64,000 nt of DNA, taken from the NCBI RefSeq assembly GCF_014698735.1, contig NZ_JACJTQ010000014.1:62001-126000 (forward strand), given 5' to 3'. The notes below the pieces were generated by a model. The model had not been told where the DNA came from. It made no database searches and saw only the letters and a list, made by a program, of their open reading frames with translations. The stretch comes from Anabaena catenula FACHB-362. GTDB lineage: Bacteria; Cyanobacteriota; Cyanobacteriia; Cyanobacteriales; Nostocaceae. Below, piece by piece: positions 28,372 through 40,000 of this stretch (positions are counted from its first letter, which is position 1; each line of letters begins with the position of its first letter). A program made the translations under genes and the position numbers.

Positions 28372-28550
28372 GAAAGTATTCATGAATCATTTAGGATTGC
28401 TATATATTTGTATTAATTAAAGTGTAAGTTATTTGGTTCACTAAAATTTAACGGTACAGCAAGGGTTTGAGACCTACAAAATCCAGAGGGTTTAATTGGT
28501 ATAAAAATTTGTGACAGTTGCGTAAGTCCTAACTATATATATAAACTTAT

Positions 28551-28591
28551 TTTAACCTTTTATTTTACTGAATTTATTTTTACCTTAATCT
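28551..28591 (+). promoter_or_regulatory. Pho-box-like array upstream of the phosphodiesterase gene
   Basis: Four 8-base units lie at an exact 11-base period: TTTAACCT, ATTTTACT, TTTATTTT, CTTAATCT, with 3-base spacers. The outer two match the cyanobacterial PhoB/SphR half-site PyTTAAPyPy(T/A) perfectly. It is 417 bases before the ATG at 29009, so a long leader is implied. Confirmation needs PhoB binding or a phosphate-starvation transcript. Confidence 0.5.
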
Positions 28592-28887
28592 TTCAATGAA
28601 ATTATTGTGATTGCTAGTTGAATTTCTTCATACTTACTTCGATGAATTTGAATTAAACATCTCATTTTATTGAACTCAAATTTAGCGGATTTGAGTACCA
28701 TTACCTCTAGACAAGTATGCTGATTGTGTCAAATTGTTATCGATTTTAATGAAGAAGTCCAAATTAAAAGTATGGACTCAATCATCTGATGACAATTTGG
28801 AAATACTTTTCTAAGTAAGAGTTATAGCCGTGGACAGGGTGGTTAGGAAATCAATTGATAATGAAACTCTCACTACAAGAGGGTTTT

Positions 28888-28908
28888 ACTCCTGACTCCT
28901 GACTCCTG
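28888..28908. repeat. STRR heptamer repeat (ACTCCTG x3)
   Basis: Three tandem copies of ACTCCTG. Confidence 0.7.
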
Positions 28909-29008
28909 CTATATAAGGTGAGAATTTGATTTTGAATCCTCGCAGAGATGTAAAGAGAAATTCAATAATGCGTAAAAAACCAAAACCAAGAAGAGAAATA
29001 CTAAATAT

Positions 29009-32000
29009 ATGGTTTCCCAAGTTGAGTTAATCAGTTTTGCTTCTTTACCTGCTGATACCTTTGCTGAGGGGCCTGATTCGGGAAATGGGATCTCTGGTAA
29101 TGGCATCACTGGTCCTTTCCCCGGACAGCCAATCCAAGGTTTTAGTGGTGTACAATTCGCTAAAAATAATACTTTGTATTTCCTGTCAGATAATGGTTAT
29201 GGAAGCAAAGATAATAGTGCCGATTATTTGCTGCGTATCCATCGTGTAGATCCCAATTTTAAGGGAATAGAAAATGGTGATGGTACTGTTAATACTTTAG
29301 ATTTCATTCAATTATCTGACCCTAATAATAAAGTTCCTTTCACAATTGTGAATGAGGGAACTAGCGCAAGATTATTAACTGGTGCAGATTTTGATATTGA
29401 ATCTTTTGTAATTGCGGAAGATGGTTCAATCTGGATTGGTGACGAATTTGGTCCTTATCTGTTACATTTTGATGCTAGTGGTAAGCTGTTAGATGCACCT
29501 ATTCCTACACCTAACACAGTCACACTAAATACCTTAAATGGTGAAGCGCCAATTGTGATTGGACACCGGGGTGCTAGTGGTGAACTTCCAGAACATACCC
29601 TAGGATCTTATAAATTAGCAATTGAACGAGGTGCAGACTTCATTGAACCAGATTTGGTTTCTACTAAAGATGGTGTGCTAATTGCGCGTCACGAACCCAT
29701 GCTAGATGATACTACCAATGTAGCAGAAGTTTTTGGTGCAGAACGCAAATCTACCAAGATGCTGGATGGTGTAGAAGTCACTGCATATTTCGCTTCTGAT
29801 TTTACTCTGGCAGAAATCAAAACACTGCGGGCAAAAATGCCCCAAAGTTTCCGCACTCAAGTGTTTAATGATTTGTATGAAATTCCTACTTTTGCGGAAA
29901 TCATTGATTTAGTTAAACAGGTAGAAGTAGATACAGGTCGCAAAATTGGTATTTATCCAGAAACGAAACATCCAACTTTTCACGATAATCTGAATCTATC
30001 TTTAGAAGAACCGCTGTTAGCAACTCTGGAAGCAGCAGATTTCACAGATCCTAGTCGAATATTTATCCAATCTTTTGAAGTCGCTAACCTCAAAGAACTA
30101 AATGGGAAAACTGATATCCCTCTAGTTCAGTTGTTGGATGCTTATGATGTTAATCTTGATGGTTCTCTGCAAGAAGTTCAACCCTACGATTTCGTGGTTA
30201 GTGGTGACAACCGCGATTATGCAGACTTACGGACAGTTGCAGGGTTAGAGGAAATTGCTACCTATGCGGATGGTATTGGCCCCTGGAAACGGATGATTGT
30301 TTCTGTAAAGGGTGTGGATGCTAATAACGATGGTGCAGCGGATGATGTCAATGGTGATGGTGCAGTTAACGATGCTGATAAAACTCTGACTGCTCCTACT
30401 ACTTTAGTTCAAGATGCCCATGATGCAGGTTTGTTGGTACATCCCTACACTTTCCGCAACGAAGGACGTTACTTAGCCTCAGATTATAATGGCAATCCAG
30501 AAGAAGAATTTAAACAGTTTATCAATTTAGGTGTTGATGGATATTTTACCGATTTTCCTGGTACAGGTGACTTAGCACGAGATCGCATAACCAGTCCATT
30601 CGTTAGATCGCCCCAAAACCCTGATGTGCTGGCTAAAACCGAGTTTAATACCTTAGATGGTAATGCACCTTTAGTAATTGGTCACAGAGGTGCGAGTGGT
30701 TCACGTCCAGAACATACCTTAGCAGCTTACAAATTAGCGATCGCAGATGGGGCTGATTTTATTGAACCTGATTTGGTAGCTACCAAAGATGGAATTTTAG
30801 TCGCACGTCACGAAAACGCCTTAGCAATTCTCAATGCTGATGGTACAATCAACCGCACGGACACCAGCACAGATATTGCTACCCGTCCAGAATTTGCAGA
30901 CCGTAAAACTACTAAAGTTGTTGATGGTCGCACCATTACAGGTTGGTTTACCGAAGACTTGACTTTAGCAGAAATTAAAACCCTCAAAGCGATCGAACGT
31001 CTACCAGACCTGCGGGGAACAGAATATGACAATGACAACTTAGAAGTTCCCACCCTCCAAGAAATCATTGATTTAGTCAAACAGGTAGAAACAGAAACAG
31101 GTCGCAAAATTGGTATTTATCCAGAAACCAAACACCCCACCTACTTTGCTACTGAAGGTACACGCCTAGATGGTACTACCAAAATCAACACCAATTTAGG
31201 ACAGTTGCTAGTTGATACCTTAGTTGCTAATAACTTCACCGATCCAAAGCGGGTATTTATTCAATCTTTTGAAGTAGGCAATCTCCAAGAACTCAATAAT
31301 GTGATCATGCCTGCTAAGAATATTGACATCCCACTCATTCAATTATATGGCGGAGCCACACAAAAGCCCTATGATTTCGTAGTTAGTGGAGATTCTCGCA
31401 CCTACGGCGATCTTACCACCACAGCAGAACTAGCTAAAATTGCCGAATATGCCTCTGGTATTGGCCCCAGCAAGCGGTTAATTATTCCTGCTAACACCGT
31501 AGATAATAATGGTGATGGTCAACCAGATGACCTGAATGCTGATGGCACAATTAACGAAGCTGATAGAGTTCTCGGTACTCCCACAACTCTAGTACAAGAT
31601 GCTCATAATGCGGAATTGCTTGTCCACCCCTACACCTTCCGCAACGAAGATGTTTTCCTCGCATCAGACTACGACGGTGATCCCAAGAAGGAATATGAAC
31701 AGTTTATTGAACTAGGAATTGATGGCTACTTTACCGACTTCCCCAGTACAGGTGACTTGGTGCGTGACCAATTTGTAGGTGAAGTTGTTGTTTCCAATCT
31801 TGGTGGTTCAAAAGGGTTTGAGGGAATGGCTATTAGTCCCGACCAAAAAACCTTGTATCCTTTACTAGAAGGAACAGTTTTCGGTGATCCCGCAGGTTCA
31901 CTGCGAATCTATAAATTTGATGTCGCTTCTCAGGAATTCCAGGGATTACAAGGCTTCTACAAGTTGGAAAACTCCAGCTATGCTATTGGTGATTTCACAG

Positions 32001-33001
32001 TCATTAATAATAATGAGTATTTAGTGATTGAGCGGGATAATGGACAAGGAAGCACTGCTGAATTTAAGAAAGTCTACAAAGTTGATTTGTCCAAAAAAGA
32101 TGCTAACGGCTTTGTCGAAAAAGTAGAAGTAGCTGACCTTCTAAATATCCAAGACCCCAACGACCTCAATGGAGATGGAAAAACAACCTTTGACTTCCCA
32201 TTTGTGACGATTGAGAATGTTTTGGTTGTTGACAAAAACACCATTTTGGTAGCCAATGATAACAACTATCCCTTCTCAATCGGTCGTCCGGGTAATGATC
32301 CTCAAAATCCAGTCATTGACAACAACGAAATCATTCTGCTGAAATTAGATCAGCCTCTCAACCTTGCTGCTGGTTTAAGTCAAGAGACCAATGAACTGGT
32401 TACAGGTACACCGGGTATAGATGACCTAGTAGCTGGAGTTGACTTTGATGGAGTTAACGATATAGTATTCACCGGTGCTGGTAACGATGAAGTAGATGTT
32501 CCCTTGGGTGGAAGTTTGGCTGGTAATAATCGGGTCTTTACTGGTAGTGGTGAGGATACCATTTATGTGGGTGATAGCGATCGCGTTTTTGGTAGCAGTG
32601 GGAATGACGAATTCTCTGCTGTTGATGGACAAGGTGAAAACCGGATGTCCGGTGGTGCTGGTAATGATACATTCTACCTGGGTAATGGCGATCGCGCCCT
32701 AGGTGGTGTAGGTAATGATCAATTTTACGTTGTTGAAGGTGGTGGTAACTTACTCTCTGGTGGTGCTGGTGCTGACCAATTCTGGATTCTCAACGGTGAT
32801 TTACCTAGTGCTGCTAACACCGTTGTTGACTTTGAAATCGGTACTGATGTGTTAGGTATTGGTGGTCAAGGTGCTGGTTTTGACTTTGCAGATTTGACTC
32901 TGAGTGGCAACAGTATTGCCGTTGGTAGTGCAACCATTGCTATTCTGACAGGAGTGAACACAACTAGTTTGACTGCTGCTAATTTCGCCTTTGACTCATA
33001 A
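29009..33001 (+). CDS. RTX-type exported protein: phytase-like esterase with two inserted glycerophosphodiesterase domains
   Basis: The 1330-residue protein opens with an esterase-like-phytase segment ([20 protein letters not shown] ... [15 protein letters not shown]). Two GDPD domains follow, each with the HRGASG...PEHTL start, FIEPDLV and YPETKHP (from about 187 and 557). Each GDPD ends near an EF-hand-like Asp-rich loop ([26 protein letters not shown]). The phytase-like fold then resumes ([20 protein letters not shown]), so the GDPDs are nested in it. From ~1130 come RTX/hemolysin calcium repeats ([14 protein letters not shown]). There is no signal peptide; RTX repeats imply type I export. 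It should release glycerol phosphate from phosphodiesters outside the cell. A Pho-box-like array lies upstream. Confidence 0.88.
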   Translation: MVSQVELISFASLPADTFAEGPDSGNGISGNGITGPFPGQPIQGFSGVQFAKNNTLYFLSDNGYGSKDNSADYLLRIHRVDPNFKGIENGDGTVNTLDFIQLSDPNNKVPFTIVNEGTSARLLTGADFDIESFVIAEDGSIWIGDEFGPYLLHFDASGKLLDAPIPTPNTVTLNTLNGEAPIVIGHRGASGELPEHTLGSYKLAIERGADFIEPDLVSTKDGVLIARHEPMLDDTTNVAEVFGAERKSTKMLDGVEVTAYFASDFTLAEIKTLRAKMPQSFRTQVFNDLYEIPTFAEIIDLVKQVEVDTGRKIGIYPETKHPTFHDNLNLSLEEPLLATLEAADFTDPSRIFIQSFEVANLKELNGKTDIPLVQLLDAYDVNLDGSLQEVQPYDFVVSGDNRDYADLRTVAGLEEIATYADGIGPWKRMIVSVKGVDANNDGAADDVNGDGAVNDADKTLTAPTTLVQDAHDAGLLVHPYTFRNEGRYLASDYNGNPEEEFKQFINLGVDGYFTDFPGTGDLARDRITSPFVRSPQNPDVLAKTEFNTLDGNAPLVIGHRGASGSRPEHTLAAYKLAIADGADFIEPDLVATKDGILVARHENALAILNADGTINRTDTSTDIATRPEFADRKTTKVVDGRTITGWFTEDLTLAEIKTLKAIERLPDLRGTEYDNDNLEVPTLQEIIDLVKQVETETGRKIGIYPETKHPTYFATEGTRLDGTTKINTNLGQLLVDTLVANNFTDPKRVFIQSFEVGNLQELNNVIMPAKNIDIPLIQLYGGATQKPYDFVVSGDSRTYGDLTTTAELAKIAEYASGIGPSKRLIIPANTVDNNGDGQPDDLNADGTINEADRVLGTPTTLVQDAHNAELLVHPYTFRNEDVFLASDYDGDPKKEYEQFIELGIDGYFTDFPSTGDLVRDQFVGEVVVSNLGGSKGFEGMAISPDQKTLYPLLEGTVFGDPAGSLRIYKFDVASQEFQGLQGFYKLENSSYAIGDFTVINNNEYLVIERDNGQGSTAEFKKVYKVDLSKKDANGFVEKVEVADLLNIQDPNDLNGDGKTTFDFPFVTIENVLVVDKNTILVANDNNYPFSIGRPGNDPQNPVIDNNEIILLKLDQPLNLAAGLSQETNELVTGTPGIDDLVAGVDFDGVNDIVFTGAGNDEVDVPLGGSLAGNNRVFTGSGEDTIYVGDSDRVFGSSGNDEFSAVDGQGENRMSGGAGNDTFYLGNGDRALGGVGNDQFYVVEGGGNLLSGGAGADQFWILNGDLPSAANTVVDFEIGTDVLGIGGQGAGFDFADLTLSGNSIAVGSATIAILTGVNTTSLTAANFAFDS

Positions 33002-33037
33002 ATTAGTGTAGGCAAATAGGATAATTGTAAATCCTTT

Positions 33038-33077
33038 AAAAGCGATCGCATTGTGGGTGAGGTGCGATCGCTTTTTT
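33038..33077 (+). terminator. Rho-independent terminator built on HIP1 sites
   Basis: A perfect 13-bp stem (AAAAGCGATCGCA / TGCGATCGCTTTT) with a 12-base loop is followed by a T run. It lies 37 bases after the stop of the phosphodiesterase gene. Confidence 0.85.
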
Positions 33078-33107
33078 GATGCTGACTACCCTTGGTGTTA
33101 AGAACAA

Positions 33108-33176
33108 AAGTAGGTTGGGTTGAGCAACAGCGAAACCCAACATTAGCTAACTCTTAAAGTTAGGTTGGCTCTATTC
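33108..33176. repeat. AACCCAAC-type inverted repeat
   Basis: TAGGTTGGGTT and AAACCCAACATTAG face each other, with a further TTAGGTTGG copy. It is the same repeat type as at 44057-44141, here less complete. Confidence 0.55.
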
Positions 33177-33370
33177 CTATTTATTAGCTGACTTCACTAT
33201 TATGAATGACCATTTATGACTATATTTGTTTATATATTAGGCGAAGTTTTACAATACCAATTAATTTATAAAACAGTTCTTCCTTATCAATTTCAGCATA
33301 ACATATATAAAACTCCATGTCAACACTTCTCTTCCTCTCTTAGCGTCAGTTCAACATTCACATCATGTGT

Positions 33371-33750
33371 CTAAATTCCGTTTTGATTGGTGAAACTGAG
33401 GATATCTTGACTGGAAACGAAACCAGAAGTAATCCTGACTGTTGCACTCACTAGATTTGCTGAATCTAAATCACTGACGTTGATAGATGGGTCAATAGCT
33501 GTAGTTGCATTTTCGATGTAGGATAAAGCGGTGCTAGTTGTAGTGACTACAGGCGCATCGTTAACTGATGTAATGGTGACATTGCGACTGGGAAGATTGC
33601 TTGTAGCAGCACCGTCATTAACACTAAATTGAACAGTGCGAGCAGCAACGTTACAACCATAGAGTAAAATGCTCTTGCTTTGCCAACGCTGCAACAAATC
33701 AGCATATTTACTGATATTTTCTAAATTCAGTTGCGCGGTTATGAGACCAG
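33371..33750 (-). pseudogene. Remnant of a large adhesin (DUF4347 + cadherin-like)
   Basis: The minus strand reads LNLENISKYADLLQRWQSKS then ILLYGCNVAA, the typical end of a DUF4347 domain. It jumps directly to a cadherin-like module (RTVQFSVNDGAATSNLPSRN ... SVNDAPVV ... YIENATTAIDPSINVSDLD) and stops. Giant adhesins carry hundreds of residues between such parts, so an internal deletion and loss of both ends is likely. No proper start exists upstream. Confidence 0.7.
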
Positions 33751-33869
33751 TTCAAGGATAATTTTTGTTTTGTGACTAAATTCCACAAACACAATAGTGA
33801 CATATTCGTTTACTGGTGTCAACTCCTTCTGCAAAGAAGCCGTAGACTCTATTTTGAATTCACTGAGTT

Positions 33870-33899
33870 CTTAACGTGTTATTATTTATTTCTTAATTT
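33870..33899 (+). promoter_or_regulatory. Pho-box-like array upstream of the phytase gene
   Basis: Three 8-base units at an exact 11-base period, CTTAACGT, ATTATTTA and CTTAATTT, with 3-base spacers. This is the spacing of cyanobacterial PhoB/SphR boxes. The first and third units fit the consensus PyTTAAPyPy(T/A) closely, the middle one poorly. The array is about 117 bases before the ATG at 34016. Confidence 0.5.
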
Positions 33900-34015
33900 T
33901 GCTGGGATAGGTTTTGGTTTGTCGTCAGGGTTTTCACCCTGCTTTGAAATCTCAAGAGGACTAAAGTCCTGACTACAAACAAAGTAACATCCAAAATCTA
34001 ATTCTAGACATAACC

Positions 34016-37000
34016 ATGACAAATACAATTCAACTTAATCAACTAGGTACAATTGAATTAGATGGTGCAGAAATTTCTGATTTTGACCCTAAATCAAAAC
34101 GCCTTTTTGTGACTGGGGAATTTGAAGGTAAACCAGTTATTCAAGTAATTGATGTTTCTAACCCAAGCAATCCTACCAAGATTACTAATATTGATCTTTC
34201 TAGCTTAGGTGGAGGAATTCAGAGTGTCGCTGTTAGAAAAGGAATAGAAAATGCAAATAGCATTATTGCTGTTGCCATTTCCGCTAATAACAGTACCGAC
34301 CGTGGTAAAGTTGCTTTCTATGACGCTACTACTCTCACTAAAATTTCTGAAGTGACTGTAGGCGCTTTACCTGATATGCTCACCTTTACTCCCGATGGTA
34401 GCAAATTACTTGTTGCTAATGAAGGAGAACCGAGTGAAGATTATACTATTGATCCAGAAGGTTCAATTAGCATTATTGATGTTTCTGGAGATATTGCCAG
34501 TTTAGATAATAGTAAAGTTACAACTGCTGATTTCACGGCATTTAATGGACAAGAAGCAACTTTAAAAGCAGAGGGAGTCAGGATTTTTGGACTTAATGCT
34601 TCAGCATCTGAAGATTTTGAACCAGAGTATATAGCAGTTTCTGCTGATAATCAAACTGCTTTTATCACGCTCCAAGAAAATAATGCTGTTGCTATTCTTG
34701 ATATTGCCAGCGGGACTATTACTGAGGTTGTACCTCTAGGTTTCAAAGACCATAGTTTACCTGGAAATGGTCTTGATGCTAGTGATAGAGATGATGGTAT
34801 CAATATTGAAAATTGGCCTGTCTTGGGGATGTATTTACCGGATGCAATTAGCTCTTTTCAAGTTGGTAACAACACCTATTACATCACTGCAAATGAAGGA
34901 GATTCCCGCATTCGTCCCACAGATGATGATATTTTACCTGCTCCTAATGATGGAGAGGGTGATATTTTCAATGAGGAAACAAGAGTTAAAGATGTCATAC
35001 TTGATCCAACAGCTTTCCCTAATGCTGCTGAACTACAAAAAGATGAAAATCTGGGTCGTCTAATTATTACCAATACTCTGGGAGATACAGACGGAGACGG
35101 AGATTTTGATCAACTGTATACTTACGGTGGTCGTTCTTTCTCAATTTGGAATAATCAAGGTCAATTAGTATACGACAGTGGCAACCAGATTGAACAAATT
35201 CTGTCACAAGCAACACCGACACTTTTCAATGCTAATGATGGTTCTCCTGATGAGGTTGATACTCGTTCAGATAATAAAGGACCTGAACCAGAAAGTGTAG
35301 TTGTTGGTATTATTGATGATGTTCCTTATGGATTTGTGGGCTTAGAACGTGCTGGTGGTGGGGTGATGGTTTATAACCTGAGTGACCCAACTGCACCTGA
35401 GTTTGTTCAGTATATTAGAACTGAAGGTGATGTTAGTCCTGAAGGTCTAAAATTTATCTCTGCGGAAGATAGTCCTAATGCTAAACCAATGCTGGCAGTT
35501 TCTCATGAAGTTAGTAATACTGTGAGCTTTTATGAAATCCTTCCCAGTGCTGCACCTACAGTGGAAACCACGCCGGCATTGTTGGATGATGATAATCTGC
35601 CTGTAGATCAAAGGGCTGATGCTGATGACCCAGCTATCTATGTAAATGCCACTAATTCTGCTGATAGCTTAGTATTAACTTCGGTAAAAAATGGCGGACT
35701 GCGGGTTTATGACTTGTCTGGTGAATTATTGCAAACAGTTAATCCGGGTGGGATTCGTTACAACAATATTGACTTGCAATATGGTTTCCAACTGGGTAGT
35801 GAAACAGTAGACTTTGCACTAGCAAGCGATCGCAATAATGACAAATTAGCCATCTTCAAAATTAACCCCAATGCTACCGATGATAATTACTTACAAGACA
35901 TCACCGATAGCAGCATTGGTACTCTTTTTCAAGCAGAACCCTTTGACCCTCCCTACGAACCATCATCTCGTAGTTCCTATGGACTCGCTCTCTATCGTAG
36001 CCCCTTCACCAATGATTACTATGTCTTTACCAGTCGTCGTGAAACAGGAGATATTGCCCAATTCAAACTCATTGATATGGGTAATGGCAAAATAGGAGCA
36101 GAAAGAGTCCGGGAATTTACCATCCCTACAGATGCAGGAATTGACCCGCAAACGGAAGGTATGGTTGCAGACCAAGAAACAGGCTTCCTCTACATTGGCC
36201 AGGAAAATGTCGGTATTTGGAAATTTGATGCTGAACCCAATGGTAGCAATACAGGCAAACTCATTGATAAAGTCAAAGCTTTGGGTGGTAACAATCTGGT
36301 AGATGACGTAGAAGGACTAACTATTTACTACGGTGCAAATGGTACAGGCTACTTACTCGCATCCAGCCAAGGTGATAATACCTTTGCAGCTTACACCCGC
36401 GAAGGCAATAACGACTTTTTAGGACGTTTTGGTGTTGGTAATAATGAGGGAATTGACAGTGTACAAGAGTCAGACGGTGCAGATGTCGTTAACGTACCTT
36501 TAGGAACTGCATTTCCCAATGGTTTATTTGTTACCCAAGATGGTAGTAATGATCCGGCGGTACTAGTGGATGATGAGGGTGAATTAGCAAATATCAGCAG
36601 CAACTTTAAGTTTGTACCTTGGGAAAACATCGCCAATACTCTACCCGATGTCCTGAAAATTGATACCACTAGTTACGACCCTCGCAACCCCGTAGCCCAA
36701 CCCAGATTAACTAATTACGAATTTACCAACTTGCCCAAATTAGGGACAACCTCCACAGGTCAAGATATCTTCTTGGGTGGTTTTTCGGGGTTGTATTTCC
36801 AAGGAGTAGCCGCTAATGGTAATTTGAAATTTGTTACCCATACAGATCGTGGTCCTAATGGTGAACCCACAGGTCAAAACAGACCATTTTTATTACCCGA
36901 TTTCCAACCAGAAATAGTCAGTTTTGAACTCAACCAGACTACGGGTGCGATCGCTATTACCGATAGAACAGGCTTGTTCCGTGCTGATGGTACAACCCCA

Positions 37001-40000
37001 TTAACTGGACTTCCTAACGTGCAAGCTGGGGAAGGTGGTACGGCTTACACTGATGAAATTGCTGTTGATTTAAATGGTCAAGTTCTACCTAATGATACAT
37101 TTGGGGCAGATTTAGAAGGTATCGTCATTGCTGAAAATGGCGACTATTGGCTGGTGGATGAATACCGTCCGGCGATTTATCATTTTGATGTGAATGGGAA
37201 GTTACTTGAGCGTTTTATTCCCCAAGGAACAGCAACCGCAACCGAACCAGACCAACCCGCCGGCACTTTTGGGACTGAGGTATTACCAGCAGTTTACGCC
37301 CAACGCCGTAATAACCGAGGGTTTGAAGCGATCGCACTGGAAGGCAACAAGCTTTATGCTTTTATTCAGAGTCCCATTGATAATCCAGATAATGCTGGTG
37401 ATACAACCTCTAGAGGTTCTCGTAATCTCAGAATTCTGGAATTTAACATAGTTACTAAACAGGTAACAGGTGAGTATCTATATCTTCTCGACGATATTAC
37501 AGGTAGTGGTACTGCGAAAACAGACAAGATTGGTGATGCTGTTTCTCTAGGTAATGGTAAATTTGCCGTTGTGGAACGAGATGACAGAAGTGATAACACT
37601 TCTAATAAACTCATCTACAAAATTGATTTAGCCACAGCGACTAATATCAATAATCCTGCTAATTTTACTTTGCCAGCTGGGAAGACGATTGAAGAACTAT
37701 CACCTGCGGAATTAACTGCGGCTGGAATTACTTCAGTTAGCAAGAGTTTGATTGCAAATGCAGCCCAACTTGGTTATACGGGAGTTGAAAAATTAGAGGG
37801 TTTGGCGTTAATTGGACCGAACACTTTGGCTTTGATTAACGATAACGATTTTAATGTTGCCGGCACAACAACTCCTGAGAAACTAGCAATTCTCGAATTA
37901 CCTAATAATCTTCAACTCACATTGGGTACTGCGGGTAACGATGAGTTATATGCCCAACAGGGTGAGGAAATTCAAGGATTGGGAGGAAGCGATCGCTTAT
38001 TTGCTGAAGGTATTTTGGGTGGAAACATCCTTGATGGTGGTGATGGAGATGATGAGCTTGTTGTAGTCGAAGGTGTCAATAACACCCTCAAAGGTGCTGC
38101 TGGAAATGATGAGCTTGTTGTGGTAGAAGGCACTAATAACACCCTTGATGGTGGTGCTGGAGACGATGAGCTTGTTGTCGTAGAAGGTAGCAATAACACC
38201 CTCACAGGTGGAATTGGCAGCGATTCACTACGTACATCCAGCACAACAGGTAACAATAGCCTTTATGGTGGTGACAATGATGATACTCTTTTTGGGTCAT
38301 TAGCGAGCGATAGGTTATTTGGCGAATCTGGTGATGATTCACTGTTCGCTGGTAACAAAGGTACTCAAATGACCGGCGGTGCTGGGTTAGACCGCTTTTT
38401 CCTGGGTAATGGCGCAGTTCCCGAAGCCCCTGGGGAAGTATTAGATTTCACGAAAGGTGCAGATAAGGTTATAGTTGCGGGCATTTCTGAGGTTCAAGAA
38501 TTTGCTGATTTGATACTGCAACAAACAGGGGCTGATACAATTGTCAAAGCTACTATCAATGGCTCTGTAAAAGATTTGGGCATTTTAAGAAATGTTCAAG
38601 CCAATACTCTGACAGCAGCCGACTTCGACTTTGTTGCACCCACAAACAATGCACCGACTGTCACCAACATCAGTAAATCTGGAACCGAAGATACCGATAT
38701 CACTTTCACCGTTGAGAACTTCACATCTGCGTTTACTGACATAGACAGTGATAGTCTGACGAAGATTAAAATTAGCAGTTTACCTGCGAACGGGACTTTA
38801 AAGTTAGATGGTACAGCAGTTACAGCCAACCAAGAAATAGTAGTTGCTGATATTGCTAAACTCGTCTTTACTCCTACAGCTAACTTTAATGGCAATACTA
38901 GCTTTGGTTGGAATGGTTTTGATGGCACTGTCTACGCGACAACTGATGCAACGGTTAATATAGCAGTTGGAGCAGTTAACAATGCACCTACTCTCACAAA
39001 CATCAGTAAATCTGGAACCGAAGCCACCGATATCACTTTCACCGTTGAGAACTTCACATCTGCGTTTACTGACATAGATAGTGATAGTCTGACGAAGATT
39101 AAAATTAGCAGTTTACCTGCGAACGGGACTTTAAAGTTAGATGGTACAGCAGTTACAGCCAACCAAGAAATAGTAGTTGCTGATATTGCTAAACTCGTCT
39201 TTACTCCTACAGCTAACTTTAATGGCAATACTAGCTTTGGTTGGAATGGTTTTGATGGCACTGTCTACGCGACAACTGATGCAACGGTTAATATAGCAGT
39301 TGGAGCAGTTAATGATGTCAGCGTATTTGCGATCGCAACTGCTGAAGCTACAGAAGGAAATGCTATCACCTTTACCGTTACTCGTACAGGGGATGCTCAA
39401 ACAGAACAGAAAGTAACTGTTTCCACAGCTATTAACGCCGGCGATACAGCTAGTAATAATGACTTTACTAGTAAAAGTGAAAATCTTACCTTTGCAGTTG
39501 GTGAAACTCAGAAAACCTTCATAGTAGAAACAAATCAAGATTCCCTTGTGGAAGAAGATGAGACTTTCACAGTCAAGTTAAATAATGCTACCAACGGCGC
39601 GGTTATAGGTTCTACAAATGGTACAGCCAAGGGAACTATCAATGACGAAGATATTCCACTAGCTGCTATTACTAACAACAACATCTTTACTATTAAAGGT
39701 ATTGGTGAAAAAGTCAGATTTAAAGCCACTCTTCTCGAAAGCAATTCTAGTTTTGTCAATGAACTAGGTGTATTTATTGTTGACGATGCCCAAGGAAGAA
39801 TCAACGGTATTGCACCAGGAGAACAAGGTTATAACCAAGCAGCTTTAAACCGTGCCAGAAGCCAAAGTCAAACGATTTTCTCTGCTATTGCTAATCTTCC
39901 CAATCGCTTTGAGACTGAAATTGAAACTGACAATCTGTCGCGCTTACGGGAATTTAATTCCGGTAATAACTTGAAATTCTTTTTAGTAAAAGGCGGTACA

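Larger units (their letters stand above)
28291..29008. other. Intergenic region between YcaO and phosphodiesterase genes
   Basis: The divergent gap holds two STRR heptamer arrays (28337-28371, 28888-28908) and a Pho-box-like array at 28551-28591. No precursor-like peptide with a convincing leader was found on either strand. Confidence 0.55.
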
